Shown here piece after piece: positions 40,476-50,052 of a stretch of 55,599 nucleotides of DNA. Every line of letters begins with the position of its first letter. Position 1 is the stretch's first letter. The notes under the pieces were generated by a model. That model was not told the origin of the DNA and searched no databases. It saw only the letters and a list, made by a program, of their open reading frames with translations. This DNA comes from Rhodoplanes serenus (GTDB lineage Bacteria; Pseudomonadota; Alphaproteobacteria; Rhizobiales; Xanthobacteraceae), in NCBI GenBank assembly GCA_945893145.1, contig CAMDDZ010000033.1:1-55599 (forward strand). The letters are read 5' to 3'. A program made the translations under genes and the position numbers.

Positions 40476-41657
40476 TCACTGGAATGTCTTGCGCGGATCG
40501 AAGGCATCGCGCACCGCCTCGCCCATGAAAATCAGGAGCGAGAGCATGATGGCGACCGAGAAAAAGCCCGCAAACCCAAGCCACGGCGCCTGGATGTTGG
40601 CCTTGCCCTGCGACAGCAACTCACCGAGCGATGGCGAGCCGGGAGGCAGGCCGAAGCCCAGGAAGTCGAGCGCGGTCAGCGTCGTCACCGAGGATGACAG
40701 GATGAACGGCAGAAAGGTCAGCGAGGCCACCATGGCGTTCGGCAGAAGGTGGCGAAACATGATGGTGCGGTTCGAGACACCGAGCGCACGCGCGGCCTGA
40801 ACGTATTCGAAATTGCGTGCTCGCAGGAATTCAGCGCGCACCACGCCGACCAGCGACACCCAGGAAAACAGCAACAGGATTCCGAGCAGCACGAAGAATC
40901 CAGGCACCAGAACGGCAGACAGGATGAGCAGGAGATAAAGCGACGGGATGGATGTCCAGATTTCGATGAAACGCTGGAACAAGAGGTCGGTCCAGCCGCC
41001 GAAAAAGCCCTGCACGGCGCCTGCCGTCACGCCGACGATGGAGGAAATGATCGTCAACGTCAGCCCAAACAGCACCGAGATGCGGAAGCCATAGATCATG
41101 CGGGCGACCACATCGCGGCCCGAGTCATCGGTGCCAAGCCAGTTGTATTCGAGGTCGCGGCAGCCTTTCAGGCCCTTCCTGTCGACCACCTCCTTGCACT
41201 GCGCCTCGGTCAACCGCCAGGTCGGCGGCGACGGCGCAGGTGTCGGCAGGTCGAGATTGCGGGTGTCGTAAGAATAGCGGATCGGCGTCCACACGATGCT
41301 GCCGCCCTTGTCGGCGATCAGCTTCAGCAAAACCGGATCGCGATAGTCTGCCGCGGTCTCGAACTCGCCGCCGAACGTCGTCTCCGTGTAAGTCCTGACC
41401 GCCGGGAAGTACAACGCGCCATCGAACCGGATCATCAGCGGCTTGTCGTTGGCGATGAACTCAGCGAACAACGACAGGATAAACAGCACCAGAAAAAGCC
41501 AGAACGACCAGTAGCCGCGCCGGTTGCGCTTGAAATTCTCCCAGCGGCGGCGATTGATCGGCGACAGCCGGTGCCGCTGTGCGGTCGGCAGGACGGCCAA
41601 TCCGGTTGGCGAGACGGCCGTGGTATCGGGGGTCGGGCTCGAGACGCGGGCGTCCAC
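40476..41657 (-). CDS. yejE: ABC transporter permease, YejE-type
   Basis: A 393-residue inner-membrane permease with a GTG start. A long cytoplasmic N-terminus (SPINRRRWENFKRNRRGYWS) precedes the first helix, followed by a roughly 100-residue periplasmic loop and five more helices. The EAA loop that contacts the ATPase is AARALGVSNRTIMFRHLLPN. The size and the long periplasmic insert are typical of YejE. One base separates it from yejB. Confidence 0.94.
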   Translation of the reverse strand: MDARVSSPTPDTTAVSPTGLAVLPTAQRHRLSPINRRRWENFKRNRRGYWSFWLFLVLFILSLFAEFIANDKPLMIRFDGALYFPAVRTYTETTFGGEFETAADYRDPVLLKLIADKGGSIVWTPIRYSYDTRNLDLPTPAPSPPTWRLTEAQCKEVVDRKGLKGCRDLEYNWLGTDDSGRDVVARMIYGFRISVLFGLTLTIISSIVGVTAGAVQGFFGGWTDLLFQRFIEIWTSIPSLYLLLILSAVLVPGFFVLLGILLLFSWVSLVGVVRAEFLRARNFEYVQAARALGVSNRTIMFRHLLPNAMVASLTFLPFILSSSVTTLTALDFLGFGLPPGSPSLGELLSQGKANIQAPWLGFAGFFSVAIMLSLLIFMGEAVRDAFDPRKTFQ

Positions 41658-41658
41658 C

Positions 41659-42771
41659 TCAAACCTCTCGCGATTCGAAGTCGATGCGCGGATCGACCCA
41701 GGTGTAGGTCAGATCGGATATCAAATTCACGATGAGACCGATGAGCGCGAAGATGTAGAGCGTCGCAAACACCACCGGATAGTCGCGGTTGAGCACGCTC
41801 TCGAAGCCAAGGTAGCCGAGCCCATCGAGCGAAAAGATCGTTTCGATCAGCACGGCGCCGGAGAAGAAGGCATGGATGAACGCGCTGGGAAATCCTGCAA
41901 TCACGATCAGCATGGCGTTGCGGAAGATATGGCCGTAGAGCGTGCGATTGGAGCTGCAGCCCTTGGCGCGCGCGGTGAGCACGTATTGCTTCTTGATCTC
42001 GTCGAGGAACGAATTCTTGGTGAGCAGCGTCATGGTGGCGAAGGAACCGAGCATCATCGCGATGATCGGCAGCGTGAGGTGCCAGAAGTAGTCCAACGGC
42101 TTTTGCCACCAGGGCAGGCTGTCCCAGTTGTCGGATGTCAGCCCGCGCAGCGGGAAGACATCGAAATAAGAACCACCGGCCAGCAGGACGATCAGAAAAA
42201 CCGCAACCAGGAAGCCTGGCACCGCATAACCAACGACGATGATCGCCGATGACCACATGTCAAAGCGCGAGCCATCCGCCACGGCCTTGCGAATGCCGAG
42301 CGGAATCGAGATCAGATAGGTGAGCAGCGTCATCCAGATGCCGAGCGACATCGAAACCGGCAGCTTCTCCTTGACGAGTTGCAACACGCTGGTGTCGCGG
42401 AAGTAGCTCTTGCCGAAATCGAAGGTCAGGAAGTTCTTCAGCATCAGGAAGAAGCGTTCGTGGGGCGGCTTATCGAAGCCGTACTGCTTCTCCAGGGCCT
42501 TGATGAATTCGGGATCGAGACCTTGCGCACCGCGATATTTCGAGCTCACCGCATCGATCTGCGAGGCGCCTTGGGTGTTGCGCGAGCCGAAATCGCCCTG
42601 GCTTGAGCCCGCGATGCGCGAGGAGGCCCCGGTGTCGGCGCCGGAAAGCTGCGCGATGATGCGCTCGATCGGCCCGCCAGGCGCGAACTGCACCACCACA
42701 AACGACACCAGCATGATCCCGAACAAGGTCGGGATCATGAACAGCAGTCGGCGAACGATATAGGCGGCCAT
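41659..42771 (-). CDS. yejB: ABC transporter permease, YejB-type
   Basis: A 370-residue permease. The first helix is MAAYIVRRLLFMIPTLFGIM, then a variable periplasmic region (GASSRIAGSSQGDFGSRN), then five helices, with the EAA loop RAKGCSSNRTLYGHIFRNAM. It forms the heterodimeric channel with YejE. The protein ends VDPRIDFESREV, typical of the family. Confidence 0.94.
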   Translation of the reverse strand: MAAYIVRRLLFMIPTLFGIMLVSFVVVQFAPGGPIERIIAQLSGADTGASSRIAGSSQGDFGSRNTQGASQIDAVSSKYRGAQGLDPEFIKALEKQYGFDKPPHERFFLMLKNFLTFDFGKSYFRDTSVLQLVKEKLPVSMSLGIWMTLLTYLISIPLGIRKAVADGSRFDMWSSAIIVVGYAVPGFLVAVFLIVLLAGGSYFDVFPLRGLTSDNWDSLPWWQKPLDYFWHLTLPIIAMMLGSFATMTLLTKNSFLDEIKKQYVLTARAKGCSSNRTLYGHIFRNAMLIVIAGFPSAFIHAFFSGAVLIETIFSLDGLGYLGFESVLNRDYPVVFATLYIFALIGLIVNLISDLTYTWVDPRIDFESREV

Positions 42772-42789
42772 CGCGACTCGATCCTAACC

Positions 42790-44649
42790 CTAACGCTCGA
42801 TCTTGGCCGCTTTGTCGCGGTCGTACCACCACGTTTCCAGCACGCCGCGGGCGTAACGCGGCTTCTTGGCCGGCCGGCCGAACACGTCCCAGTAAGCGAT
42901 CCAGTGCGTCGCCTTGTTCCAATGCGGCACCCAGTAACGGCCGGCGCGGATCAGGCGGTCGAGCGCACGGCAGGCGGTGGTCAGCGCGGCACGGTTCTCG
43001 GCCGCGATGACACGGTCGATCATGGCGTCGATCGCCGGATCGGTCATGCCAGCGAGATTCTGCGAGCCCTTGATGGCGGCGGCCTGCGACGAGAAATAGG
43101 AACGCAGCGAATCCCCAGGCGTCGCCGAAAAGCTGAAGCGCTGGATAGCGAAATCGAATTCGAAACCGTCGACCCGCTTGCGGTATTGCACCGCGTCCAC
43201 CAGGCGGATGCTGGCTTCAATGCCGAGCGTGCCGAGGTTCTTGATAAACGGCGCGTGGTGCGGCTGGAAACTCGGCTCGTCCAGCAGAAACTCGATGGTC
43301 ATGCGCTCGCCCTGCGGGGTCACGCGTTTGCCGTCGCGGATGATGTAACCCGACTGCTGCAGCAGCTGGCTGGCGCGGCGAAGCAGTGCGCGATCCTGGC
43401 CGGAGCCATCGGACACCGGCGGCAGGAACGGCTCGCCAAACACTTCGTCCGGCACCTTGCCGCGGAACGGTTCGAGTAGCGCTATCTCGTCCGCACTGGG
43501 TTTGCCAACCGCCATCATGTCGGAGTTCTGAAACACCGAATGGGTGCGGGCATACGAGCCGTACATGATGTTCTTGTTGGTCCACTCGAAATCGAAGGCG
43601 CAGATCAGCGCCTCGCGCAGCTTCGCATCCTTGAACTTCTGTAGCCGCGTGTTGATGAACCAGCCTTGTCCGCCTGATGGCGTTTCGTCCGGCAACACCT
43701 CACGCTTGACCCGTCCGTCCTTGATGGCGGGGAATTCGTAACCGGTCGCCCAGATCCGCGACGTGAATTCTTCGCGGAACAGATAGTTCTTGGCCGTGAA
43801 GCCGACGAAGGCGACGTCGCGGTCGCGATAATATTCGAAGCGCACGACATCGAAGTTGTGCTGACCGCGCGCCACCGGAAGATTGGCTCCCCACCAGTCC
43901 TTCACGCGGTCGTATTCGATGTAACGGCCAGCCTCAAACCGCCCAACCTTGTAGGGGCCGGAACCGAGCGGTGCTTCGAGCGTGGTCTCGTCGAACTGTT
44001 TGACACCGTAATAGGCGCGCGAAAAAATCGGCAGGCTCGCCGCAAACAACGGCACGTCGCGGGCCCGCTTCTCGGCAAAGCGCAGCACCACCGTGGTGTC
44101 ATCCGCTGCCTCCGCGCCGCTCAGGTCGCGCAACAGCTGCGTGATGATCGGGTGGCCCTTTTGCTTGAGCGTGGTGAGCGAAAACACCACGTCGTGCGCA
44201 GTCAGCTTGCTGCCGTCGTGGAAACGCGCTTCCGGCCGCAGCGCGAAACGATAGGTCAGGCCATCGGCAGAGATGCGCACCGAGCGTGCCGCGAGCCCGT
44301 ACATCGCATCGGCCTCGTCGCTCGCGCGCGCCATCAGGGTTGCGAAGCTCAGCTCAAGGCCCTGCGCGGCATCGCCCTTCAAGATATAGCCGTTGAGCGA
44401 ATTGAAGGTCAGAAAACCCTGATTGTACGCCCGGTTAGGGCCAATCTGCGAAAACACGCCGCCCTTGGGCGCGTTCGGATCGACGTAATCGAAGTGCGGA
44501 AAGTCGGCCGGATATTTCAGATCGCCGAAGGACGAAATGCCGTGTCTCTCGGCTTCAGCGCCCTGCGCGTTCGCCATCGTGGGCACCACGCCGCTGAGGG
44601 CAGCACCTGCGGTCAGAACGAGGACGTCCCGCCTGCTCGGATTGTTCAA
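42790..44649 (-). CDS. Extracellular solute-binding protein, YejA-type (second copy)
   Basis: A 619-residue family 5 (peptide) binding protein. A Tat-like signal (NNPSRRDVLVLTAGAALSG to ANAQ) leads into FGDLKYPADFPHFDYVDPNA, the usual start of YejA proteins, and the end is ARGVLETWWYDRDKAAKIER. No ATG fits. I use a TTG at 44649 that overlaps the upstream gene's stop by 4 bases; frames further upstream belong to the neighbour's antisense and have no homology. It delivers peptides to YejBEF. Confidence 0.88.
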   Translation of the reverse strand: MNNPSRRDVLVLTAGAALSGVVPTMANAQGAEAERHGISSFGDLKYPADFPHFDYVDPNAPKGGVFSQIGPNRAYNQGFLTFNSLNGYILKGDAAQGLELSFATLMARASDEADAMYGLAARSVRISADGLTYRFALRPEARFHDGSKLTAHDVVFSLTTLKQKGHPIITQLLRDLSGAEAADDTTVVLRFAEKRARDVPLFAASLPIFSRAYYGVKQFDETTLEAPLGSGPYKVGRFEAGRYIEYDRVKDWWGANLPVARGQHNFDVVRFEYYRDRDVAFVGFTAKNYLFREEFTSRIWATGYEFPAIKDGRVKREVLPDETPSGGQGWFINTRLQKFKDAKLREALICAFDFEWTNKNIMYGSYARTHSVFQNSDMMAVGKPSADEIALLEPFRGKVPDEVFGEPFLPPVSDGSGQDRALLRRASQLLQQSGYIIRDGKRVTPQGERMTIEFLLDEPSFQPHHAPFIKNLGTLGIEASIRLVDAVQYRKRVDGFEFDFAIQRFSFSATPGDSLRSYFSSQAAAIKGSQNLAGMTDPAIDAMIDRVIAAENRAALTTACRALDRLIRAGRYWVPHWNKATHWIAYWDVFGRPAKKPRYARGVLETWWYDRDKAAKIER

Positions 44650-46595
44650 GAGCGCGATCCCGTCTTGGCCGCCTTGTCGGCGTCCCACCACCAGACCGTC
44701 GGAAACGCGGAGTTGCCGTACTTCGGCAACGTGGCGGGCCGGCCAAAACGGTCCCAGCGCGCGGAGCGAACCTTGCCATAGGTCCATTGCGGAACGACGT
44801 AGTGGTTCCACAGCAGCACGCGGTCGAGCGCCTTGCAGCAGGCAATCAGCTCCTGGCGATCCTTGGCGAAAATCAACTGCTCGATCAGCGCATCCACGGC
44901 CGGGTTCTTGATGCCGATGAGGTTGCGCGATCCGGGTTGATCCGCCGCTTGCGAACTCCAGAAGCCGCGCTGCTCGTTGCCGGGGGAGAGCGACTGACCC
45001 CAGTTCGCGGTGATGATGTCGTAGTCCCACTGCCGCAGCCGGTTCTCGTATTGCGCATCGTCGACCACGCGGACCGACAGCTCGATGCCGAGCCGTTCGA
45101 GCGGCTGCTTGTAAGGCAGCACGAGGCGGCTCCACTCCGGCGACTCGATCAGAACCTCGGCGGTGAGCCGCTCGCCGGTCTTGGCATTGACCAGCTTCTC
45201 GTTGCGGATTTCGTAGCCGGCAGCACGCAGCAGCCGCGTCGCCTCGCGCAGACTGTTGCGGACGTTGTCCGGGCCGCCGTTCACTGGGTTGGTGTAAGGC
45301 GTGGTGAACACCTCCGGCGGCACCTTGTCGCGCACCGTTTCAAGGATCGCCAGCTCGCGGCCCTGCGGCAGCGGCCCGCTCGCGGGCGACGCCGAGCGAT
45401 CGCGCTCGGGCGTGTCGCCAGCGGCCGCGTTCCACGCCAGTTCGGTGCCTTCGAAGTAGCTCGCGATCCGATAGTACTGGCCGAAGAACAGCTGCTTGTT
45501 CATGTCCTCGAAATTGAGCGCATAGTTGAACGCTTGGCGCACGCGCGGGTCGGCGAATTTGGCGCGCCGGATGTTGAAGGCGAAGCCCTGCATACCGCCG
45601 CTCGAGCGGATCGGAAATTCCTCGAGCACCACCCGCTTGTCCTTGACGGCTGGGAAGTCGTAGGCGGTCGCCCAGTTCTTGGCGCTGTTCTCATTGCGCC
45701 AGTCGATCTTGTCGCCCTTGAAGGCCTCGATCGCGACGGTGGAGTCGCGGAAATACTCGAAGCGGATCTCGCCGAAGTTGTCGCGCCCGATGTTGACCGG
45801 AAGATCCTTGCCCCAATAATTCGGCACACGCTCATAGACGATGGTGCGGCCGGCGACGAATTCCTTGACGCGGTAGGCGCCGCAGCCCAGCAGCGGTTCG
45901 AGCGTGGTCGCACTGATGTCGCGCTTGCGGCCCTGAGCGTCGGTGCCTTCCCACCAGTGCTTCGGCAGCACGCTGAGCTGGCCGACAATCTGCGGCAGCT
46001 CGCGATTGCCTGGCTGGTCGAACGTGAAGGTGATCTCGCGTTCGCCGGTCTGTTCTGCCTTCACGACGTGGCGATAGTAGGCGGACCATTGCGGGTGATG
46101 TTTTTTGTACGACTCCAGCGAGAACATCACGTCACCGACGGTGACCGGCTTGCCGTCGTGCCATTTCGCCAGCGGATGGAGACGATAGGTCACCGACGAA
46201 TGATCGTCCGGATGGCTGACCGCATCGGCCAGCAATCCGTATTCAGTCGAGACCTCGTCAAGCGCTCCAACCATCAGCGTGTCGAAGATCAGGTCGATGC
46301 CGCCAACCAGCGATCCCTTTACGCCGCCCGGCACCGGATTGAAGTTGTCGAACGTGCCAAACGCGACCATGCGCACGGTGCCGCCCTTCGGCGCGCTCAC
46401 GTTGACGTAGTCGAAATTCTTGAACCCCGGCTGATATTTCAGTTCATTGAACAACGACAAGCCGTGCCGCCACTTGCGCTCCGCGGCCTGCGCCGCCGCA
46501 GGGACAGGCTGCAACAGCCCATCCAGCGCGTTGAAGGCGGGCGTGGCGAGCGCAAGCGCGCTGCTTTGAAGAAGCGTTCGGCGACTGAGGCGCAT
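44646..46595 (-). CDS. yejA: Extracellular solute-binding protein, YejA-type (first copy)
   Basis: A 649-residue family 5 binding protein, first gene of the yej operon. It has a Tat signal (MRLSRRTLLQSSALALATPA) and then the mature domain with LFNELKYQPGFKNFDYVNVS and AKWHDGKPVTVGDVMFSLES. The ATG at 46595 follows GGAG. It is a clear paralogue of the next gene: both begin with the same motif order and end with a WWWDADKAAK/WWYDRDKAAK tail. Two binding proteins widen the peptide range of one transporter. Confidence 0.92.
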   Translation of the reverse strand: MRLSRRTLLQSSALALATPAFNALDGLLQPVPAAAQAAERKWRHGLSLFNELKYQPGFKNFDYVNVSAPKGGTVRMVAFGTFDNFNPVPGGVKGSLVGGIDLIFDTLMVGALDEVSTEYGLLADAVSHPDDHSSVTYRLHPLAKWHDGKPVTVGDVMFSLESYKKHHPQWSAYYRHVVKAEQTGEREITFTFDQPGNRELPQIVGQLSVLPKHWWEGTDAQGRKRDISATTLEPLLGCGAYRVKEFVAGRTIVYERVPNYWGKDLPVNIGRDNFGEIRFEYFRDSTVAIEAFKGDKIDWRNENSAKNWATAYDFPAVKDKRVVLEEFPIRSSGGMQGFAFNIRRAKFADPRVRQAFNYALNFEDMNKQLFFGQYYRIASYFEGTELAWNAAAGDTPERDRSASPASGPLPQGRELAILETVRDKVPPEVFTTPYTNPVNGGPDNVRNSLREATRLLRAAGYEIRNEKLVNAKTGERLTAEVLIESPEWSRLVLPYKQPLERLGIELSVRVVDDAQYENRLRQWDYDIITANWGQSLSPGNEQRGFWSSQAADQPGSRNLIGIKNPAVDALIEQLIFAKDRQELIACCKALDRVLLWNHYVVPQWTYGKVRSARWDRFGRPATLPKYGNSAFPTVWWWDADKAAKTGSRS

Positions 46596-46684
46596 GGCGT
46601 GCTCCAAGGGCCGTCAATCGGCCGCGCAATCCGACCATCACGGTGTTCAAGCGATTATGTCGCTTTTTGGAACAACCGCCCATC

Positions 46685-46745
46685 CCGCCCGGTGGGCGGT
46701 CCACACCGCACTTCAATTCCAATTGAACGGTTTGGTTGCGCAACC
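46685..46745. promoter_or_regulatory. Cluster of palindromes upstream of the yej operon
   Basis: CCGCCC-GGT-GGGCGG near 46685-46700, TTCAATT-CC-AATTGAA at 46712-46727 and GGTTGCGCAACC at 46734-46745 lie 90-150 bases before yejA. Any could be an operator. The regulator is unknown. Confidence 0.4.
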
Positions 46746-46804
46746 GGTCAGGACGATGACCAGCAGCTTAAGCAGACTGCGATTGCCGTGGTATTACGGC
46801 CGAA

Positions 46805-47392
46805 TTACCGCGGTGTCATCTCGGCGCGACGGTCCGACGCAGGCGCGAGCTCGGCGGCCTTCGGCAACGGCTGCGGGTTGTCGGATTGCGCATTGAGCCA
46901 GGTGATCAGGTCGGCGCGCTCGCTGGCGCGCGCGATGCCGGCGAAGGTCATGTTGGTGCCGGGCACCATGCCGCGCGGGTTCTTCAGATAGACGTCGAGG
47001 TCTTCGAGCGTCCAATTGCCCTTCGCAGCCTTCATCGCAGCCGAATAGTTGAAGCTCGCCGCCGCTTTGGCGCGGCCGACGATGCCCCAGAGGTTCGGGC
47101 CGACGCGGTTTGGCTCGCCCTTGGCGAAGGTGTGGCAGGCGGCACATTTCTTGGCGGATTGTTCGCCGCGCGTGGCGTCCGCGCTGGCGAGCCGCTTGGC
47201 GATCGGCTCGTCCGCCACGGCAGGAGCAGCGGGCTCGCCGGGCGCGGCCTGCTTCTGGACCACGACATCATAGCCCGGCTTTGCCGGGGCGTGCGGCGTG
47301 AACAGCGCGCCGGCAGCGATATTGAGCGACAAAAGCGCGAGGCAGCAGCCTAGAACCGCACCGAGAATCTTATTGATCTCAAAGGAATCCAT
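46805..47392 (-). CDS. Membrane-anchored cytochrome c (CycM-like)
   Basis: A 195-residue cytochrome c. An uncleaved N-terminal anchor (MDSFEINKILGAVLGCCLAL, LSLNIAAG) is followed by an Ala/Pro linker and a class I heme domain with CAACHTF (about residue 103), GPNLWGIVG and the methionine ligand in GTNMTFAG. This is the plan of CycM/c552, which carries electrons from the bc1 complex to aa3 oxidase in Bradyrhizobium. It is divergent from kdsB. Confidence 0.92.
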   Translation of the reverse strand: MDSFEINKILGAVLGCCLALLSLNIAAGALFTPHAPAKPGYDVVVQKQAAPGEPAAPAVADEPIAKRLASADATRGEQSAKKCAACHTFAKGEPNRVGPNLWGIVGRAKAAASFNYSAAMKAAKGNWTLEDLDVYLKNPRGMVPGTNMTFAGIARASERADLITWLNAQSDNPQPLPKAAELAPASDRRAEMTPR

Positions 47393-47583
47393 TGGCGGAT
47401 CGGCTCCCGCTAAGCGATGTGGCATCGAGCTGGCCCGCGGAGGAGCCTCCGCGGCGGGCGCAGAGATACCCGGTTTGCCTCGTCTCTGGCAACCCGTATA
47501 ACGCCCTGCGACACCCGTTCCGCCCAGCATTTATGCAGGGGGCGCGAGACGGCCAGCCGACATAAAAGGCCTCGATTTTCGCG

Positions 47584-48321
47584 ATGGCTGACGACGTCCT
47601 CATCCTGATCCCGGCCCGCATGGCTTCGACCCGTCTGCCGGGCAAGCCACTCGCGGATATCGCCGGCTTGCCGATGATCGTGCACGTGTTACGGCGTGCC
47701 GAGGCCGCCCGGCTCGGCCCGGTGGTGGTGGCAACCGACGAGGAGGCTATCGCCTCGGCCGTCGAAAAGGCGGGCGGCCGGGCCCTGATGACGCGAGCCG
47801 ATCATGCCTCCGGCTCCGACCGCATTTTCGAGGCGCTGGGTACGCTCGATCCGAACGGCACCGCCAAGATCGTCGTCAATGTGCAGGGCGATCTGCCCAC
47901 GCTCGATCCCGAGGCGCTCAAGGCCGCACTCGGCCCCTTGGCCGATCCCGCGGTCGATATCGCCACCATCGCGGCCGAGATCAAAAAGCCGGACGAGCGC
48001 ACCAATCCGAATGTCGTCAAAGTGGTGGGCTCGCCGGTCGCGCCCGGACACCTGCGGGCCCTCTATTTCACCCGCGCGACCGCGCCTGCCGGCGAAGGTC
48101 CGCTCTATCATCACATCGGTCTCTACGCATACCGGCGCGCGGCGCTCGCCCGCTTCGTGAAGCTTGCGCCCTCGCCGCTCGAGCAGCGCGAGAAGCTCGA
48201 ACAGCTGCGCGCGCTGGAGGCCGGAATGCGCATCGACGTCAGCATCGTCGATACGGTGCCGCTCGGCGTCGACACGCCCGAGGATTTGGAAACCGCCCGC
48301 GCCATGCTGCGCGGCCGTTGA
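47584..48321 (+). CDS. kdsB: 3-deoxy-manno-octulosonate cytidylyltransferase
   Basis: A 245-residue CMP-KDO synthetase. Motifs are [20 protein letters not shown] for nucleotide binding, [22 protein letters not shown] and [13 protein letters not shown] with metal-binding aspartates, plus [14 protein letters not shown] near the end. It activates KDO for lipopolysaccharide synthesis in the cytoplasm. The prephenate dehydratase gene follows after 31 bases, an order common in Hyphomicrobiales. Confidence 0.96.
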   Translation: MADDVLILIPARMASTRLPGKPLADIAGLPMIVHVLRRAEAARLGPVVVATDEEAIASAVEKAGGRALMTRADHASGSDRIFEALGTLDPNGTAKIVVNVQGDLPTLDPEALKAALGPLADPAVDIATIAAEIKKPDERTNPNVVKVVGSPVAPGHLRALYFTRATAPAGEGPLYHHIGLYAYRRAALARFVKLAPSPLEQREKLEQLRALEAGMRIDVSIVDTVPLGVDTPEDLETARAMLRGR

Positions 48322-48352
48322 CTCTGGCAAACCAAAGGACGAAACGACCATC

Positions 48353-49213
48353 ATGGCAACAAAAAAGAAAGTCGTGTTCCAGGGCGAGCCAGGTGCCAAT
48401 TCGCACCTCGCGATCCACGAGGTCTATCCCGACGCTGAGGCGGTGCCCTGCGCGACCTTTGAGGATGCCTTCAACGCCTTATCCGCCGGCGAAGCCGACC
48501 TCGGCATGATCCCGATCGAGAATTCGGTCGCGGGCCGCGTCGCCGACATCCACCACCTGATGCCGAACGCGAACCTGCACATCGTGGCCGAGCATTTCAT
48601 GCCAGTGCGCCATCAGCTGCTCGCCGTGAAGAGCGCGACGATCAAGGACATCAAGACGGTCGAGAGCCATGTCCATGCGCTCGGCCAGTGCCGCAAGATG
48701 ATCCGCCGCCTCGCCATCAAGCCGATCGTCGCCGCCGACACCGCGGGTTCCGCACGCATCATCTCCGAAGCGAAGGACAAGTCGCGCGCGGCAATCGCGA
48801 CCCGGCTTGCAGCCGAGATCTACGGTCTCGACATCCTGGAGCAGGACGTCGAGGACGAGGCGCACAACACCACGCGGTTCATCGTGCTGTCGCGCGAGAA
48901 GAAATGGGCGCCGCGCGACAAGGGCAAGGTGGTGACCACCTTCCTGTTCCGGGTGAAGAACGTGCCCGCCGCGCTCTACAAGGGGCTCGGTGGCTTCGCC
49001 ACCAACGGCATCAACATGACCAAGCTCGAAAGCTACATGATCGAGGGCAATTTCTTCGCCACCCAGTTCTATGCCGACGTCGAAGGACATCCCGACGACC
49101 GCGGGCTGGTGTTCGCGCTGGAGGAGCTGTCGTTTTTTTCCAAGGAGCTGCGCATCCTGGGCGTCTATCCGGCGCACCCATTCCGCGAAACCTTCGAGGA
49201 AGTGAAGGAGTGA
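48353..49213 (+). CDS. pheA: Prephenate dehydratase
   Basis: A 286-residue stand-alone prephenate dehydratase. The catalytic domain (1-185) has FQGEPGANSHLA, GMIPIENSVAGRV and the motif EDEAHNTTRFIVL, whose threonine is catalytic. The ACT domain (about 200-280) has the ESRP-like regulatory segment as MTKLESYMIEGNFFATQFYA. It makes phenylpyruvate for phenylalanine and is expected to be feedback-inhibited by Phe. AAAGGACG precedes the ATG at 48353. Confidence 0.95.
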   Translation: MATKKKVVFQGEPGANSHLAIHEVYPDAEAVPCATFEDAFNALSAGEADLGMIPIENSVAGRVADIHHLMPNANLHIVAEHFMPVRHQLLAVKSATIKDIKTVESHVHALGQCRKMIRRLAIKPIVAADTAGSARIISEAKDKSRAAIATRLAAEIYGLDILEQDVEDEAHNTTRFIVLSREKKWAPRDKGKVVTTFLFRVKNVPAALYKGLGGFATNGINMTKLESYMIEGNFFATQFYADVEGHPDDRGLVFALEELSFFSKELRILGVYPAHPFRETFEEVKE

Positions 49214-49217
49214 CGCC

Positions 49218-50045
49218 ATGCGTCTCAATCGCCGCGAATTCCTGGCCGGTAGCGCCGCGCTCGCGCTGAGCGCGGGCGCGGGCCACGCACAGCAGCGGCG
49301 GCTGTTCGACAGCCATTGCCACATCATCGATCACCGTTTCCCGATCGTCGCCAATCAGGGCTACACGCCGCCAAACTTTCCGCTGGCGGATTATCTCGCG
49401 CAGGTAAAGCCGCTCGGCGTGGTGGCCGGCGCGGTGGTGTCGGGCTCATTCCAGGCCAACGACCAGACCTATCTCGTCGATGCGCTCGGCAAGCTCGGCG
49501 CCGGCTGGGTGGGTGTCACGCAAATCCCCAACGATTATCCGGATGCGGAGATCAAAAAGCTCGGCGCCATCGGCGTGCGGGCCGTGCGCTTCAACATCCT
49601 GCGTGGCCGCATCGACGACGTGGACGAGATCGTGGCGCTGGCGACCCGCTGCCATTCTGTTGCTGGCTGGCACTCTGAACTTTACGTCGACGCGGCGGCG
49701 CTCAAGCCGCACGTCGCAAAGCTTTCCAAGCTGCCGCAGATCGCCATCGATCATCTCGGCATGACCGAAGAGGGCGTGCCGGTGCTGCTCGATCTGGTCG
49801 CGGCCGGCTGCAAGGTGAAGGCGACCGGCTTCGGCCGCACCAAGGCGGATGTGCCGAAGACGCTGGAAAAGATCGCGCAAAAGAATCCCAACGCGCTGGT
49901 GTTTGGCACCGACATCCCCTCGACCCGCGCGCCGCGGCCGTTCATGCCTTCCGACATCGACCTGGTCGAGAAGGTGTTGGGACCTGAACTGGCGAAGCGG
50001 ACATTCTGGGACAATCCGGTCGCGCTCTATCGCGTCAAGATTTGA
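49218..50045 (+). CDS. Tat-exported amidohydrolase family 2 protein
   Basis: A 275-residue TIM-barrel hydrolase of the ACMSD/amidohydrolase_2 type. A Tat signal (MRLNRREFLAGSAALALSAG to AGHAQ) precedes the metal-binding LFDSHCHIID, and later LPQIAIDHLGM and VFGTDIPSTR give the expected His and Asp. It is therefore a periplasmic member of a mostly cytoplasmic family. Substrates of related proteins include lactones and aromatic-ring products. It lies between pheA and an enol-lactonase-like gene. Confidence 0.88.
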   Translation: MRLNRREFLAGSAALALSAGAGHAQQRRLFDSHCHIIDHRFPIVANQGYTPPNFPLADYLAQVKPLGVVAGAVVSGSFQANDQTYLVDALGKLGAGWVGVTQIPNDYPDAEIKKLGAIGVRAVRFNILRGRIDDVDEIVALATRCHSVAGWHSELYVDAAALKPHVAKLSKLPQIAIDHLGMTEEGVPVLLDLVAAGCKVKATGFGRTKADVPKTLEKIAQKNPNALVFGTDIPSTRAPRPFMPSDIDLVEKVLGPELAKRTFWDNPVALYRVKI

Positions 50046-50052
50046 GGCTGTC

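Noticed and set aside
44650..45135. Upstream extension of the second YejA-type gene to an ATG at 45135
   Set aside because: The extension overlaps the first YejA gene in another frame and has no resemblance to the family; the signal peptide begins at about 44649.
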